Shown here: in pieces, positions 6,748 through 14,203 of the stretch
Layout: every line of letters starts with the position of its first letter
Numbering within the stretch: position 1 is the first letter of the stretch
Position numbers and translations under genes: made by a program
From: Clostridiales bacterium
GTDB taxonomy: Bacteria; Bacillota; Clostridia; Oscillospirales; Oscillospiraceae
DNA length: 15,306 bases
Assembly (NCBI GenBank): GCA_017577345.1
Contig: PITX01000008.1
Coordinates: 1 to 15,306 of the forward strand
Direction: 5' to 3'
Notes under the pieces: generated by a model
Database searches by the model: none
Seen by the model: only the letters and a program-made list of their open reading frames with translations
What the model was told of the DNA's origin: nothing

Positions 6748-9117
6748 TTACAGCTTTTTCATTCTGGTCGATGCCGCGCCTGCCATCAGTCGCTTTGTGC
6801 CGACCTGGTCAAAGGCGATCTCCAGCATGGCGTCGTTGCCCATTTTCAGCACCGAAAGCACCATGCCCTTGCCAAAGGCATCATGCTGCACCATATCACC
6901 CTTGCCGAATTCGGGAATTGCCGTTTTTTTCTTCGGAACAGCGAACGAATCCATGCTTCGTCTCGGCATCTGCGGCTTCGATGCGGAATAATCATATTGT
7001 GCAAACGGCTTCGGCTGCGCCGCTGCCTTGTTTAAGAGCAGCTCCGCAGGGATCTCACCCAGGAAGCGGGACGGACGGTTGATCGTCGTATGACCGTAGA
7101 GCATACGCTGTCTCGCGCTCGTGACCGTCAGATGCTGCTTCGCCCGCGTGATCGCCACATAGCAAAGTCTGCGCTCCTCCTCCATTTCCTCGTTGTCGCC
7201 GATGGAACGGAGCCCCGGGAAAAGCCCCTCCTCGCAGCCGACAATGAAAACATTCGGGAATTCCAGCCCCTTTGCAGAGTGCATGGTCATCATAACAACG
7301 GCATCCGCGTCCTTGTCGTACTGCTCAATATCGGTATAGAGCGCGATTTCCTCCAAAAACCCGTTGAGTGTCGGCGTGTCTGTGTTTTCCATATAAGTAA
7401 GAATGGAGGATTTCAGCTCGCGTACATTCTCCAATCGGGTGCGGTTTTCCAGATCGTCCTTTTGCTCCAGCATCGCCGTATAGCCCGTGCGGATCAGGAG
7501 CTCCTCATAAAAGTCCGGCAGAGACAGGGTTTTCAGAAGCTCCGCGCACTCTTCAATGAGCATGGTAAACGCCATAAGCTTCTGCGCGGAGCGCTCCAAT
7601 GCGGGATAGTTATACGGATCACTGATCACGCTGTAAAGCGGCGTTTCCGAGACATTACACAAGCGCTCCATCGTCTCCACCGTCTTTGCGCCGATGCCGC
7701 GCGGCGGCTGATTGATAATCCGCTTGAGGCGTAAGTCGTCACTGCGGTTGTTGATCACACACAGATAGGCAAGCATATCCTTGACCTCGGCGCGATCAAA
7801 GAAGCGTGTGCCGCCGATGATGCGGTAGCGCACACCGCTGCGCTTGAATGCATATTCCAAAGCATTCGACTGTGCATTGGTGCGGTAGAGCACGGCAAAG
7901 CTGTTCAGGTTTTTTCCCTTTGACTCGGAGAGGATCTGATTGGCAACGAAGCTTGCCTCATCACTTTCGTTCATTGCCTCATAATGCAGAATTTTTTCAC
8001 CCACGCCGTTATTTGTCCACAGGTGCTTTCCCTTTCTGCCGCGGTTATTGGCAATCACCGCATTGGCTGCGTCCAGGATGGACTGCGTGGAACGGTAGTT
8101 CTGCTCCAGTCGAATGACCTTTGCGCCCTCGAAGTGAGTTTCAAAATCCAGAATATTTCGGATGGTCGCACCGCGGAAGCGGTAAATGCTCTGATCGTCG
8201 TCACCTACCACGCAGATATTCTGATAGCCGCCTGCCAGCAGTGAGGCAAGCATATATTGCAAATGGTTCGTGTCCTGATACTCGTCGATCATGACATAGC
8301 GGAACTTGCGCTGATAATAGATCCGCACATCCTCGTATTCCTGCAGGAGCTGTACCGTCAGCAGAATGATGTCGTCAAAATCGACGGCATTCGCGCCCTT
8401 TAGTCTGCGCTGATACTCTTCATACAGCTCCGCCGTCCGCTTCATCCGGTAGTCATCGCCTGCATTATTTGCAAAATCGTCCGGACTCTGACGGTTGTCC
8501 TTTGCCTTGGAGATCATGCCGAGGACTGCCTTGGGCGGGAACATTTTATCGTCCAGATTCCGGTCACGCAAGATTTCCTTCATCACGCGCTCGGAATCCG
8601 AGGTGTCGTAAATCGTGAAGCTCGTTTCATAGCCGAGCCGACCGATCTCACGCCGCAGAATACGGCAGCAGGCACTGTGGAAGGTCATCGCCCAAATGCC
8701 CTCGCCCTGTGCGTCCAGCAGATTGCAGATGCGGTCTTTCAGTTCGTTTGCCGCCTTGTTCGTAAAGGTGATTGCAAGGATAGACCAAGGCTCTACCGGA
8801 CGGAGCGCACAAAGTCCGTCCGCTCTCCGGGTATCTGCCTCACTTGTGCCTGCATTGAGGCTCTCAAGATAGACAACATCCTCCTCGGTAACGCCGTCAG
8901 GTACCTCCGTACTGTCCGAGCCGCTGCCAAATCGAATGAGATTTGCGATCCTGTGGATAAGGACGGTCGTCTTGCCGCTTCCTGCACCTGCCAACAAAAG
9001 CAACGGGCCTTCGGTCGTCAGTACGGCCTCGAGCTGTCTTGTATTCATATTGGAAAACTGCTGCGCAATATATGCTCTGCGTGCAGTCAAAAATCGCTGC
9101 TTGAAATTCTCTGTCAT
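6748..9117 (-). CDS. pcrA: ATP-dependent DNA helicase PcrA (UvrD/Rep family)
   Basis: PcrA is a superfamily 1A 3'-5' helicase used in repair, in clearing recombinase filaments and in plasmid replication. The 789-residue protein shows Walker A GAGSGKT (44-50), motif Ia ITFTNKAA (116-123), Walker B DEYQDT (278-283), VGDDDQSIYRFRGA (304-317), QNYRST (339-344), TMHSAKGLEFPNVF (611-624) and VAITRA (654-659). The C-terminal end (about 735-789) has the KGDMVQHDAFGKGMV pattern of the PcrA Tudor-like domain that contacts RNA polymerase. An acidic insert of about 45 residues sits between Walker A and motif Ia (about 64-110). The start is ATG 9117 with CAGGA six bases upstream. It is the first gene of the minus-strand operon. 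Confidence 0.96.
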   Translation of the reverse strand: MTENFKQRFLTARRAYIAQQFSNMNTRQLEAVLTTEGPLLLLAGAGSGKTTVLIHRIANLIRFGSGSDSTEVPDGVTEEDVVYLESLNAGTSEADTRRADGLCALRPVEPWSILAITFTNKAANELKDRICNLLDAQGEGIWAMTFHSACCRILRREIGRLGYETSFTIYDTSDSERVMKEILRDRNLDDKMFPPKAVLGMISKAKDNRQSPDDFANNAGDDYRMKRTAELYEEYQRRLKGANAVDFDDIILLTVQLLQEYEDVRIYYQRKFRYVMIDEYQDTNHLQYMLASLLAGGYQNICVVGDDDQSIYRFRGATIRNILDFETHFEGAKVIRLEQNYRSTQSILDAANAVIANNRGRKGKHLWTNNGVGEKILHYEAMNESDEASFVANQILSESKGKNLNSFAVLYRTNAQSNALEYAFKRSGVRYRIIGGTRFFDRAEVKDMLAYLCVINNRSDDLRLKRIINQPPRGIGAKTVETMERLCNVSETPLYSVISDPYNYPALERSAQKLMAFTMLIEECAELLKTLSLPDFYEELLIRTGYTAMLEQKDDLENRTRLENVRELKSSILTYMENTDTPTLNGFLEEIALYTDIEQYDKDADAVVMMTMHSAKGLEFPNVFIVGCEEGLFPGLRSIGDNEEMEEERRLCYVAITRAKQHLTVTSARQRMLYGHTTINRPSRFLGEIPAELLLNKAAAQPKPFAQYDYSASKPQMPRRSMDSFAVPKKKTAIPEFGKGDMVQHDAFGKGMVLSVLKMGNDAMLEIAFDQVGTKRLMAGAASTRMKKL

Positions 9118-9149
9118 GGTGATTCCTGCCTCTGTAAATTCTGATTTTT

Positions 9150-9178
9150 ATTTTAGTACATTTTGCCGCAGAAATAAA
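9150..9178 (-). promoter_or_regulatory. Candidate sigma-A promoter for the pcrA operon
   Basis: On the minus strand TTTATT (9178-9173) and TAAAAT (9155-9150) are 17 bases apart, about 30 bases before the pcrA start. An alternative just upstream is TTGTCA (9212-9207) with GAAAAT (9189-9184), also 17 bases apart. Neither is strong; some promoter is expected because the flanking genes diverge here. Confidence 0.3.
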
Positions 9179-9230
9179 GAGCGATTTTCAAAACTTGCCG
9201 AAAGTATGACAAATGCAGGTCGATTGTATG

Positions 9231-9259
9231 TTTATTTTTCGGAACAGACTTGATATACT
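9231..9259 (+). promoter_or_regulatory. Candidate promoter for the acyl-CoA ligase operon
   Basis: TATACT (9254-9259) is a good -10 element 35 bases before the start codon; a weak -35, TTTATT (9231-9236), lies 17 bases upstream. It is in the 177-base divergent gap between pcrA and the ligase gene. Confidence 0.4.
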
Positions 9260-9294
9260 GTTTTTATATTCAGATAGAAAGGGAGTATCAGCTC

Positions 9295-10995
9295 ATGGCA
9301 CTCTCCTCGACCGCACCGTGGCTCAATTTTTACGGCAAAATGCCGAAAACCATTGATTATCCCCGACAGACGATTTATCAGCTTGTCGCGCAGACGGCAA
9401 AAAAATATCCCGACCTGCCCGCCTACGAGTTTATGAACCGTCCGACGAGCTTTGCCGCTTTTCTTGATCGCATTGACCGCGCCGCAAAGGCTCTGTATGC
9501 ACTCGGTATCCGCAAAGGCGACCGTGTGACGATCTGTATGCCCAATACGCCGCAGGCAATTGATTGCTTCTATGCGCTCAACCGCATTGGCGCCGTCTCT
9601 AACATGATTCATCCGCTTTCCGCAACAGAGGAAATCACATTCTATGTTGATATTTCCAAGAGCAAGGCCATTCTCACCCTCGACCGCTTATACGGCAAGG
9701 TACACACGGCAATCGAGAGCGCCGAGAGCAAGCCCGTCCTGCTGATTGCGAAAATACAGGATGAGCTGAATCTTGCATTAAAGGTCGGCTTTGCGCTGAC
9801 GGAGGCAAGAAAGTTCCCGAAGCTTCCGAAGGATGACAGCTACATACTCTGGACAGATGCGCTGAAAAGAGCCGTTTCTGAGCTTCCGGAGGATGACGGT
9901 ACCGCTTCTGACTGTGCCAGTATCCTGTATTCCGGAGGTACGACCGGAACGACCAAGGGCATCTGCCTTTCCAGCTACAATTTCAATGCGCTTGCCCTGC
10001 AGACGATCGCCGCCAGCGGCTACAAAGATATCAGCGGGTGCAGTATGCTTTCCGTCATGCCGGTCTTCCACGGCTTCGGTCTCGGCATCGGCATCCATAC
10101 GGCACTGGTCGGCGGTGCAAAGTGTATCTTAGTACCTAATTTCAATATCAAGACCTATGCCGAGCTCTTAAAAAAGAAGCATCCGAATTTCATTCCCGGT
10201 GTCCCGACGCTGTTTGAAGCTCTCCTGCGGACAAAGGATCTGGACGATCTGGATATGTCCTTCCTGATGGGTGTTTTCTCCGGCGGAGATTCTCTGTCCG
10301 TGGAGCTGAAGCACAAGGTAGATGCCTTCCTGAAGGAACATCATGCCACCGTACAGATCCGCGAGGGCTACGGAACGACAGAATGTGTCACCGCCTGCTG
10401 CCTGACGCCCATTGACTATGCGCGTGACGGCTCGATCGGTGTTCCCTTCCCGGATACCTTCTTTAAGATTGTCAAGCCGGATACGGTAGATGAGGTCGAG
10501 CCCGAAACAGAGGGTGAGATCTGCATTTCCGGTCCGTCCGTTATGCTCGGCTATCTGGATAATCCCGAGGAAACCGCACAGACCCTGCGCCGGCATGAGG
10601 ACGGACGCATCTGGCTGCACACCGGCGATCTCGGCAAAATGGACGCAGATGGCTTCGTCTATTTCCGTCAGCGCATCAAGCGTATGATCATCACTTCCGG
10701 CTACAATGTCTATCCCAGTCAGCTCGAAAACATTATCGACGGTCACGACAAGGTACTGCTTTCCTGCGTGATCGGCGTAAAAGATTCCTATAAAATGCAG
10801 AAGGTCAAGGCTTTTGTCGTTCTGCGTCCGGGCTTTACGCCCAGTGAGGAGATCCGGCAGGAGCTCTTTGCCTACTGCCGCGAGAGGATCGCAAAATACG
10901 CAATGCCCTATGAGATTGAATTCCGCGACGAGCTGCCGAAAACACTTGTCGGCAAGGTCGCCTACCGTGTTTTGGAGGAGGAAGCGGCGCAATGA
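9295..10995 (+). CDS. Acyl-CoA ligase / fatty-acyl-CoA synthetase (ANL superfamily)
   Basis: The protein activates a carboxylic acid with ATP and most likely transfers it to CoA, in the cytosol or at the membrane face. The 566 residues carry the ANL core motifs: P-loop-like YSGGTTGTTKG (212-222), PVFHGFG (256-262), EGYGTTE (357-363), TGDLG (443-447), the hinge region near KRMIITSGYNVYP (462-474), and the C-terminal catalytic Lys554 in LVGKVAYR. Length and motif order fit medium/long-chain FadD-like ligases; the substrate cannot be read from sequence. ATG 9295 has AAAGGGAG nine bases upstream, while an earlier in-frame ATG at 9250 overlaps the likely promoter. The next gene starts within its stop codon, so the two products probably act together. 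Confidence 0.9.
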   Translation: MALSSTAPWLNFYGKMPKTIDYPRQTIYQLVAQTAKKYPDLPAYEFMNRPTSFAAFLDRIDRAAKALYALGIRKGDRVTICMPNTPQAIDCFYALNRIGAVSNMIHPLSATEEITFYVDISKSKAILTLDRLYGKVHTAIESAESKPVLLIAKIQDELNLALKVGFALTEARKFPKLPKDDSYILWTDALKRAVSELPEDDGTASDCASILYSGGTTGTTKGICLSSYNFNALALQTIAASGYKDISGCSMLSVMPVFHGFGLGIGIHTALVGGAKCILVPNFNIKTYAELLKKKHPNFIPGVPTLFEALLRTKDLDDLDMSFLMGVFSGGDSLSVELKHKVDAFLKEHHATVQIREGYGTTECVTACCLTPIDYARDGSIGVPFPDTFFKIVKPDTVDEVEPETEGEICISGPSVMLGYLDNPEETAQTLRRHEDGRIWLHTGDLGKMDADGFVYFRQRIKRMIITSGYNVYPSQLENIIDGHDKVLLSCVIGVKDSYKMQKVKAFVVLRPGFTPSEEIRQELFAYCRERIAKYAMPYEIEFRDELPKTLVGKVAYRVLEEEAAQ

Positions 10996-11699
10996 CGAAA
11001 AAGCGCATCTGGGAGCTGGACGCTCTGCGCGGGATCTGTATTATTGGAATGATCGTAGTGCATCTGTTTTACGATCTTTCCGCATTCGGCGGTAAGTCCA
11101 TTGATCTGCCGAAATGGTTTTTACTGATCCGTCAGTACGGGCACATCCTGTTTGTGCTGATTTCCGGCATCTGCGCGACGCTGACTGCAAGCACCACCTT
11201 TAAGAGAGGTCTTGCCGTATTTTGCGCGGGTCTTCTGGTTTCCTATGTGACTTTCTTTATGGATTGTGTCCTTGGCATTACCAATATCCGCATCTGGTTC
11301 GGTATTCTGCATATGCTCGGTGTGTGCATGATGCTCTATCCGCTCTTCCGGAAGCTTCCGTACTGGGCAACTGCTCTGATCGGTGTTATATTCATCGTGC
11401 TCGGCTATTGGATGCAGACGCTTACCGTTTCCGTGGATTTTCTGTTTCCAATCGGTCTGCGCTCTGCCGCTTTTTATGTCGGCAGTGACTTCTTTCCGCT
11501 TTTCCCGGGCTTCGGCTGGTTTTTGATCGGTGCCGCCGTGGGAAAAACCGCCTACCGCAAAAAGGAAAGCCTGCTTCCCGGAGTAAATGCCGATTGCATG
11601 ATTTTTCGCTTTTTCCGCTTTATCGGCAGGCACTCCCTGTGGTTTTATCTCCTGCATCAGCCGGTCTTAACGGCGGTGGTGCTGCTGATTTTTGCATAA
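10992..11699 (+). CDS. Membrane acyltransferase, DUF1624/HGSNAT catalytic-domain type
   Basis: The 235-residue integral membrane protein has about seven hydrophobic segments (roughly 12-30, 43-63, 70-92, 98-117, 122-142, 155-183, 215-234). Its N-terminus, ELDALRGICIIGMIVVHLFY, has the Arg13 and His24 arrangement typical of the heparan-alpha-glucosaminide N-acetyltransferase catalytic domain and of acyltransferase-3 relatives. Other conserved-looking polar residues in the membrane are His107 and the C-terminal HSLWFYLLHQPVL with His214 and His222. Such proteins move acyl groups from a CoA donor across or at the membrane, usually to glycans. The start overlaps the upstream ligase stop as ATGA, linking acyl activation to this transfer; acceptor and acyl chain are unknown. 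No clear terminator follows; 11700-11758 holds no feature I can support. Confidence 0.8.
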   Translation: MTKKRIWELDALRGICIIGMIVVHLFYDLSAFGGKSIDLPKWFLLIRQYGHILFVLISGICATLTASTTFKRGLAVFCAGLLVSYVTFFMDCVLGITNIRIWFGILHMLGVCMMLYPLFRKLPYWATALIGVIFIVLGYWMQTLTVSVDFLFPIGLRSAAFYVGSDFFPLFPGFGWFLIGAAVGKTAYRKKESLLPGVNADCMIFRFFRFIGRHSLWFYLLHQPVLTAVVLLIFA

Positions 11700-11758
11700 A
11701 TTGTATGCATTGCACAAGCATCTCGGAATATTTATTCACATTTTGTAAAAAGTTACTC

Positions 11759-11787
11759 TTGACTTTTGTGTTTTAAAGCATTATAGT
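11759..11787 (+). promoter_or_regulatory. Strong sigma-A-type promoter of the liv operon
   Basis: TTGACT (11759-11764) and TATAGT (11782-11787) are separated by 17 bases, one mismatch each from consensus. Transcription would start near 11794. A small dyad, GTATT/AATAC (11786-11798), overlaps the -10 end and the start point and might be an operator, but it is short. Confidence 0.75.
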
Positions 11788-11824
11788 ATTAAAAATACAA
11801 AAATGCGCAGGAAGGAGACGCAAA

Positions 11825-12031
11825 ATGAAAAAGCTGTTCCATATGAATATGACATCTATGACCGCGTCTGCTTCGGATGCGTGCTTTGCTGCGGTCATTT
11901 GCATGATTATGATGGGTGCCATTTCCGTGGTATCCATCATTTTGCTTGTCAGCGTACTTCTTCTGGGTGTAGTAATTATTCCCGTAATTTGCAGATTCGG
12001 TCGAAAGTGCACGATGGCTGTAAACGCGTAA
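11825..12031 (+). CDS. Small Val/Ile/Leu-rich ORF, possible leader peptide
   Basis: This 68-codon ORF has a strong ribosome-binding site (GAAGGAG, seven bases before the ATG) and lies about 30 bases after a strong promoter. Residues 33-55 hold 18 Ile, Val or Leu in 23, with GTA used for five of seven Val and ATT for five of six Ile, unlike the GTC/GTT and ATC preferred in the transporter genes. The stop codon is 12 bases before an intrinsic terminator, and the next gene encodes a branched-chain amino acid binding protein. Two readings fit: a leader peptide that senses charged Val, Ile and Leu tRNAs, or a real single-pass membrane microprotein. I recognise no family. The position and composition favour a regulatory role, by inference only. 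Confidence 0.55.
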   Translation: MKKLFHMNMTSMTASASDACFAAVICMIMMGAISVVSIILLVSVLLLGVVIIPVICRFGRKCTMAVNA

Positions 12032-12066
12032 AGCTGATACTTTACCGGCCTCGTCCTTTCGACGAA
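11996..12066 (+). promoter_or_regulatory. Candidate antiterminator competing with the liv leader terminator
   Basis: TTCGGTCGAAAG (11996-12007, inside the end of the leader ORF) can pair with CTTTCGACGAA (12056-12066) over 11 bp with one bulged base. The second strand includes the loop and part of the 3' arm of the terminator hairpin, so the two folds exclude each other. Pairing was read by eye; no energies were calculated. Confidence 0.4.
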
Positions 12067-12077
12067 GGCCGGTTTTT
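12044..12077 (+). terminator. Intrinsic terminator / attenuator before the liv binding-protein gene
   Basis: ACCGGCC-TCGTC (12044-12055) pairs with GACGA-A-GGCCGGT (12061-12073) with one bulged A and a CTTTC loop, followed by TTTTT. Only 34 bases separate the T-tract from the binding-protein start codon and they hold no convincing promoter, so transcripts must read through this hairpin to express the transporter. Confidence 0.8.
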
Positions 12078-12111
12078 GTATGTAATCAATTCTTTGAAGG
12101 AGAAAATGAAA

Positions 12112-13251
12112 ATGAAAAAAGCAGTAACTCTCGTACTCGTACTGGTCATGGTGGCCAGCCTGTTCGCAGCCTGCGGTAAGTCCGGTTCTTCTGACTCTGA
12201 CGCGCTCAAAATCGGCTTTATCGGTCCGCTGACCGGTGGCGCAGCCGTTTACGGCAACGCGGCAAAGAACGGTGCCGAGCTCGCAGTCAAGGAGATCAAC
12301 GCAAAGGGCGGCGTTCAGATCGAGCTGAACACGCAGGATGACGAGCATGACGCAGAAAAGTCTGTCAACGCATACAACAACCTCATGGACTGGGGTATGC
12401 ATGTTCTGGTCGGCAGCGTTACCACGACCCCGTGTGTCGCTGTTGCAGCAGAATGCTATAAGGATCGTCTGTTCGCGCTGACCCCGTCCGCTTCCTCCCC
12501 CGATGTCACAAAAGGAAATGACAATGTCTATCAGCTTTGCTTCAACGATCCGAACCAGGGCAAAGCATCCGCGAAGTACATCTGCGAGCATTTCCCCGAT
12601 GCAAAGGTCGCTGTGATCTATAACAACGCCGATGCATATTCCAGCGGCATCTATCAGACCTTTGAAGCTGAGGCAGCCGAGCTCGGCATTAACATTGTCT
12701 CCGTCAGCACCTGCACTGACAATACATCCGACTTCTCCGTTCAGGTTGCCGATGCACAGAATGCAGGCGCTGATATCGTTTTCCTCCCCATCTACTACAC
12801 GCCCGCTTCTCTGATCCTGAATCAGGCAAATGCCATTGGCTATGCTCCCACCTTCTTCGGTGTTGACGGCATGGACGGCATTCTGACGCTGAAAGGCTTT
12901 GACACCGCTCTGGCAGAAGGCGTTATGCTGCTGACCCCGTTCGCAGCCGACGCTCCCGATGCGGCAACGCAGTCCTTCGTCTCCGCATACCGGGAAACAT
13001 ACGGCGAGATCCCCAACCAGTTCGCAGCTGACGGCTATGACTGTGTCTACGCTGTTTACGATGCATTCCTCAAGACCGGTCTCGGTACCGATGCATCCTC
13101 CGCAGATATCTGCGAGGCAATGATCGAGCAGTTCAGCTCCATGAGCTTCAGCGGTCTGACCGGTGCAAACATGACCTGGGTCAACGGTATGGTCGACAAG
13201 GCTCCTGCCGCTGTTGTCATCAAGGACGGCGTCTATGTGAATGCAGGCTGA
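12112..13251 (+). CDS. livJ: Branched-chain amino acid ABC transporter substrate-binding lipoprotein
   Basis: The 379-residue protein is the extracellular binding subunit of a LivJHMGF-type importer. Residues 1-21 form a lipoprotein signal peptide: two Lys, a hydrophobic core and lipobox LFAAC with Cys21 as the lipidated residue, followed by a Gly/Ser-rich linker. The rest is a Peripla_BP_6 fold: IGFIGPLTGGAAVYG (34-48), GAELAVKEINAKGG (54-67), VLVGSVTTTPC (98-108) and the ligand-site segment TPSASSPDVT (124-133), close to the TPSATNP type of LivJ. I chose ATG 12112 because GAAGGAG is nine bases upstream; ATG 12106 is only three bases from it. Specificity for Leu, Ile or Val, rather than an amide or another amino acid, is inferred from family and operon. 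Confidence 0.9.
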   Translation: MKKAVTLVLVLVMVASLFAACGKSGSSDSDALKIGFIGPLTGGAAVYGNAAKNGAELAVKEINAKGGVQIELNTQDDEHDAEKSVNAYNNLMDWGMHVLVGSVTTTPCVAVAAECYKDRLFALTPSASSPDVTKGNDNVYQLCFNDPNQGKASAKYICEHFPDAKVAVIYNNADAYSSGIYQTFEAEAAELGINIVSVSTCTDNTSDFSVQVADAQNAGADIVFLPIYYTPASLILNQANAIGYAPTFFGVDGMDGILTLKGFDTALAEGVMLLTPFAADAPDAATQSFVSAYRETYGEIPNQFAADGYDCVYAVYDAFLKTGLGTDASSADICEAMIEQFSSMSFSGLTGANMTWVNGMVDKAPAAVVIKDGVYVNAG

Positions 13252-13261
13252 TCCGACTTTC

Positions 13262-13291
13262 CTCCCCTTGCAGCTTTTGCTCTAAGGGGAG
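13262..13291 (+). other. Intercistronic stem-loop between livJ and livH
   Basis: CTCCCCTT (13262-13269) pairs with AAGGGGAG (13284-13291), with an inner AGC/GCT pair and a TTTT loop. No T-tract follows (GTCATATAAAA), so termination is unlikely to be efficient. Such a hairpin after a binding-protein gene often protects the upstream mRNA from 3' exonucleases, giving more binding protein than permease. Confidence 0.6.
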
Positions 13292-13317
13292 TCATATAAA
13301 AAAATCGGAGGCTGATT

Positions 13318-14193
13318 ATGGCTTTTTTATCCAATTTGATCAACGGCCTCAGTCTTGGCAGTATTTATGCCATTATCGCACTAGGCTATACAATGGTTTA
13401 CGGCATTGCAAAAATGCTGAACTTTGCACACGGTGATGTGATCATGGTAGGTGCTTATATTTCCTTTGTGAGCATCTATTCTCTTGGTACGCCGCCGATT
13501 TTGGCGTTATTGATCGCCATGTGCGTCTGCACGGTGCTCGGCGTTGTCATTGAGCGGCTGGCATACAGACCGCTTCGCAGCGCGGCATCGCTGGCTGTTC
13601 TGATCACCGCGATCGGTGTCAGCTATCTGCTTCAGAATATCGCTCTGTTGATCTGGACCTCCAACACGAAGGTTTACCCGTCTATTGTCAACTTCGGTCC
13701 CCTGCACATCGGCAGTCTGACCATCACCGGTGAAACGATCGTCAGCATTATTACCTGTGTTGTCATCATGATCGCTCTGACGCTCTTTACAACCAAGGCA
13801 AAGACCGGCAAGGCAATGCGTGCCGTTTCCGAAAACCGTCAGGCGGCAGAGCTCATGGGCATCAGCGTCAACAAGACGATTTCGGTCACCTTTGCCATCG
13901 GCTCTGCGCTTGCCGCTATCGCTGGTGTGCTCTACTGCTCTATGTACCCCGTGCTTGTCCCGACCACCGGCTCTATCCCCGGTATTAAGGCGTTTACCGC
14001 CGCAGTATTAGGCGGTATCGGCTCTATCCCCGGTACGCTGGTCGGCGGTCTGCTTCTGGGCATCATTGAGATTTTCGGCAGAGCTTATATCAGTCAGGAT
14101 CTGAGCGACGCGATCGTTTTCGCCGTCCTCATCGTCATTCTTCTTGTCAAGCCGAACGGGCTGCTTGGCAAGAAGGTCACTGAGAAAGTCTGA
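13318..14193 (+). CDS. livH: Branched-chain amino acid ABC transporter permease LivH
   Basis: This 291-residue integral membrane protein forms half of the translocation channel. Family hallmarks are GSIYAIIALGYTMVYG (14-29) followed by LNFAHGDV (34-41) and GAY, the cytoplasmic coupling loop TGKAMRAVSENRQAAELMGI (163-182) that contacts the ATPases, and AVLGGIGSIPG (229-239) near the C-terminus. About eight hydrophobic segments are visible. ATG 13318 is preceded by GGAGG six bases upstream. It lies 66 bases after livJ across a stem-loop and ten bases before livM, with no promoter between. Confidence 0.95.
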   Translation: MAFLSNLINGLSLGSIYAIIALGYTMVYGIAKMLNFAHGDVIMVGAYISFVSIYSLGTPPILALLIAMCVCTVLGVVIERLAYRPLRSAASLAVLITAIGVSYLLQNIALLIWTSNTKVYPSIVNFGPLHIGSLTITGETIVSIITCVVIMIALTLFTTKAKTGKAMRAVSENRQAAELMGISVNKTISVTFAIGSALAAIAGVLYCSMYPVLVPTTGSIPGIKAFTAAVLGGIGSIPGTLVGGLLLGIIEIFGRAYISQDLSDAIVFAVLIVILLVKPNGLLGKKVTEKV

Positions 14194-14203
14194 GGTGAGA
14201 ACG

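Noticed and set aside
7090..7734. Plus-strand open frame of 214 codons opposite pcrA
   Set aside because: Antisense to conserved helicase motifs, His/Arg-rich composition typical of shadow frames, and no start signals.
10168..10992. Minus-strand open frame of 274 codons opposite the acyl-CoA ligase
   Set aside because: It covers the conserved YGTTE and TGDLG region of the ligase in antisense and matches no family I recognise.
11803..12111. Long N-terminal extension of the binding protein, in frame from 11803
   Set aside because: It would read through the leader ORF and the terminator hairpin in another frame, lacks a ribosome-binding site, and would bury the lipoprotein signal peptide.
12078..12111. 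Separate promoter for the binding-protein gene after the terminator
   Set aside because: Only a TATGTA-like string with a 15-base spacing to TTCGAC inside the hairpin can be found, too poor to support.
11773..12591. Minus-strand open frame of 272 codons across the liv leader
   Set aside because: It runs through the promoter, leader ORF and terminator in antisense, so it is not a plausible gene.
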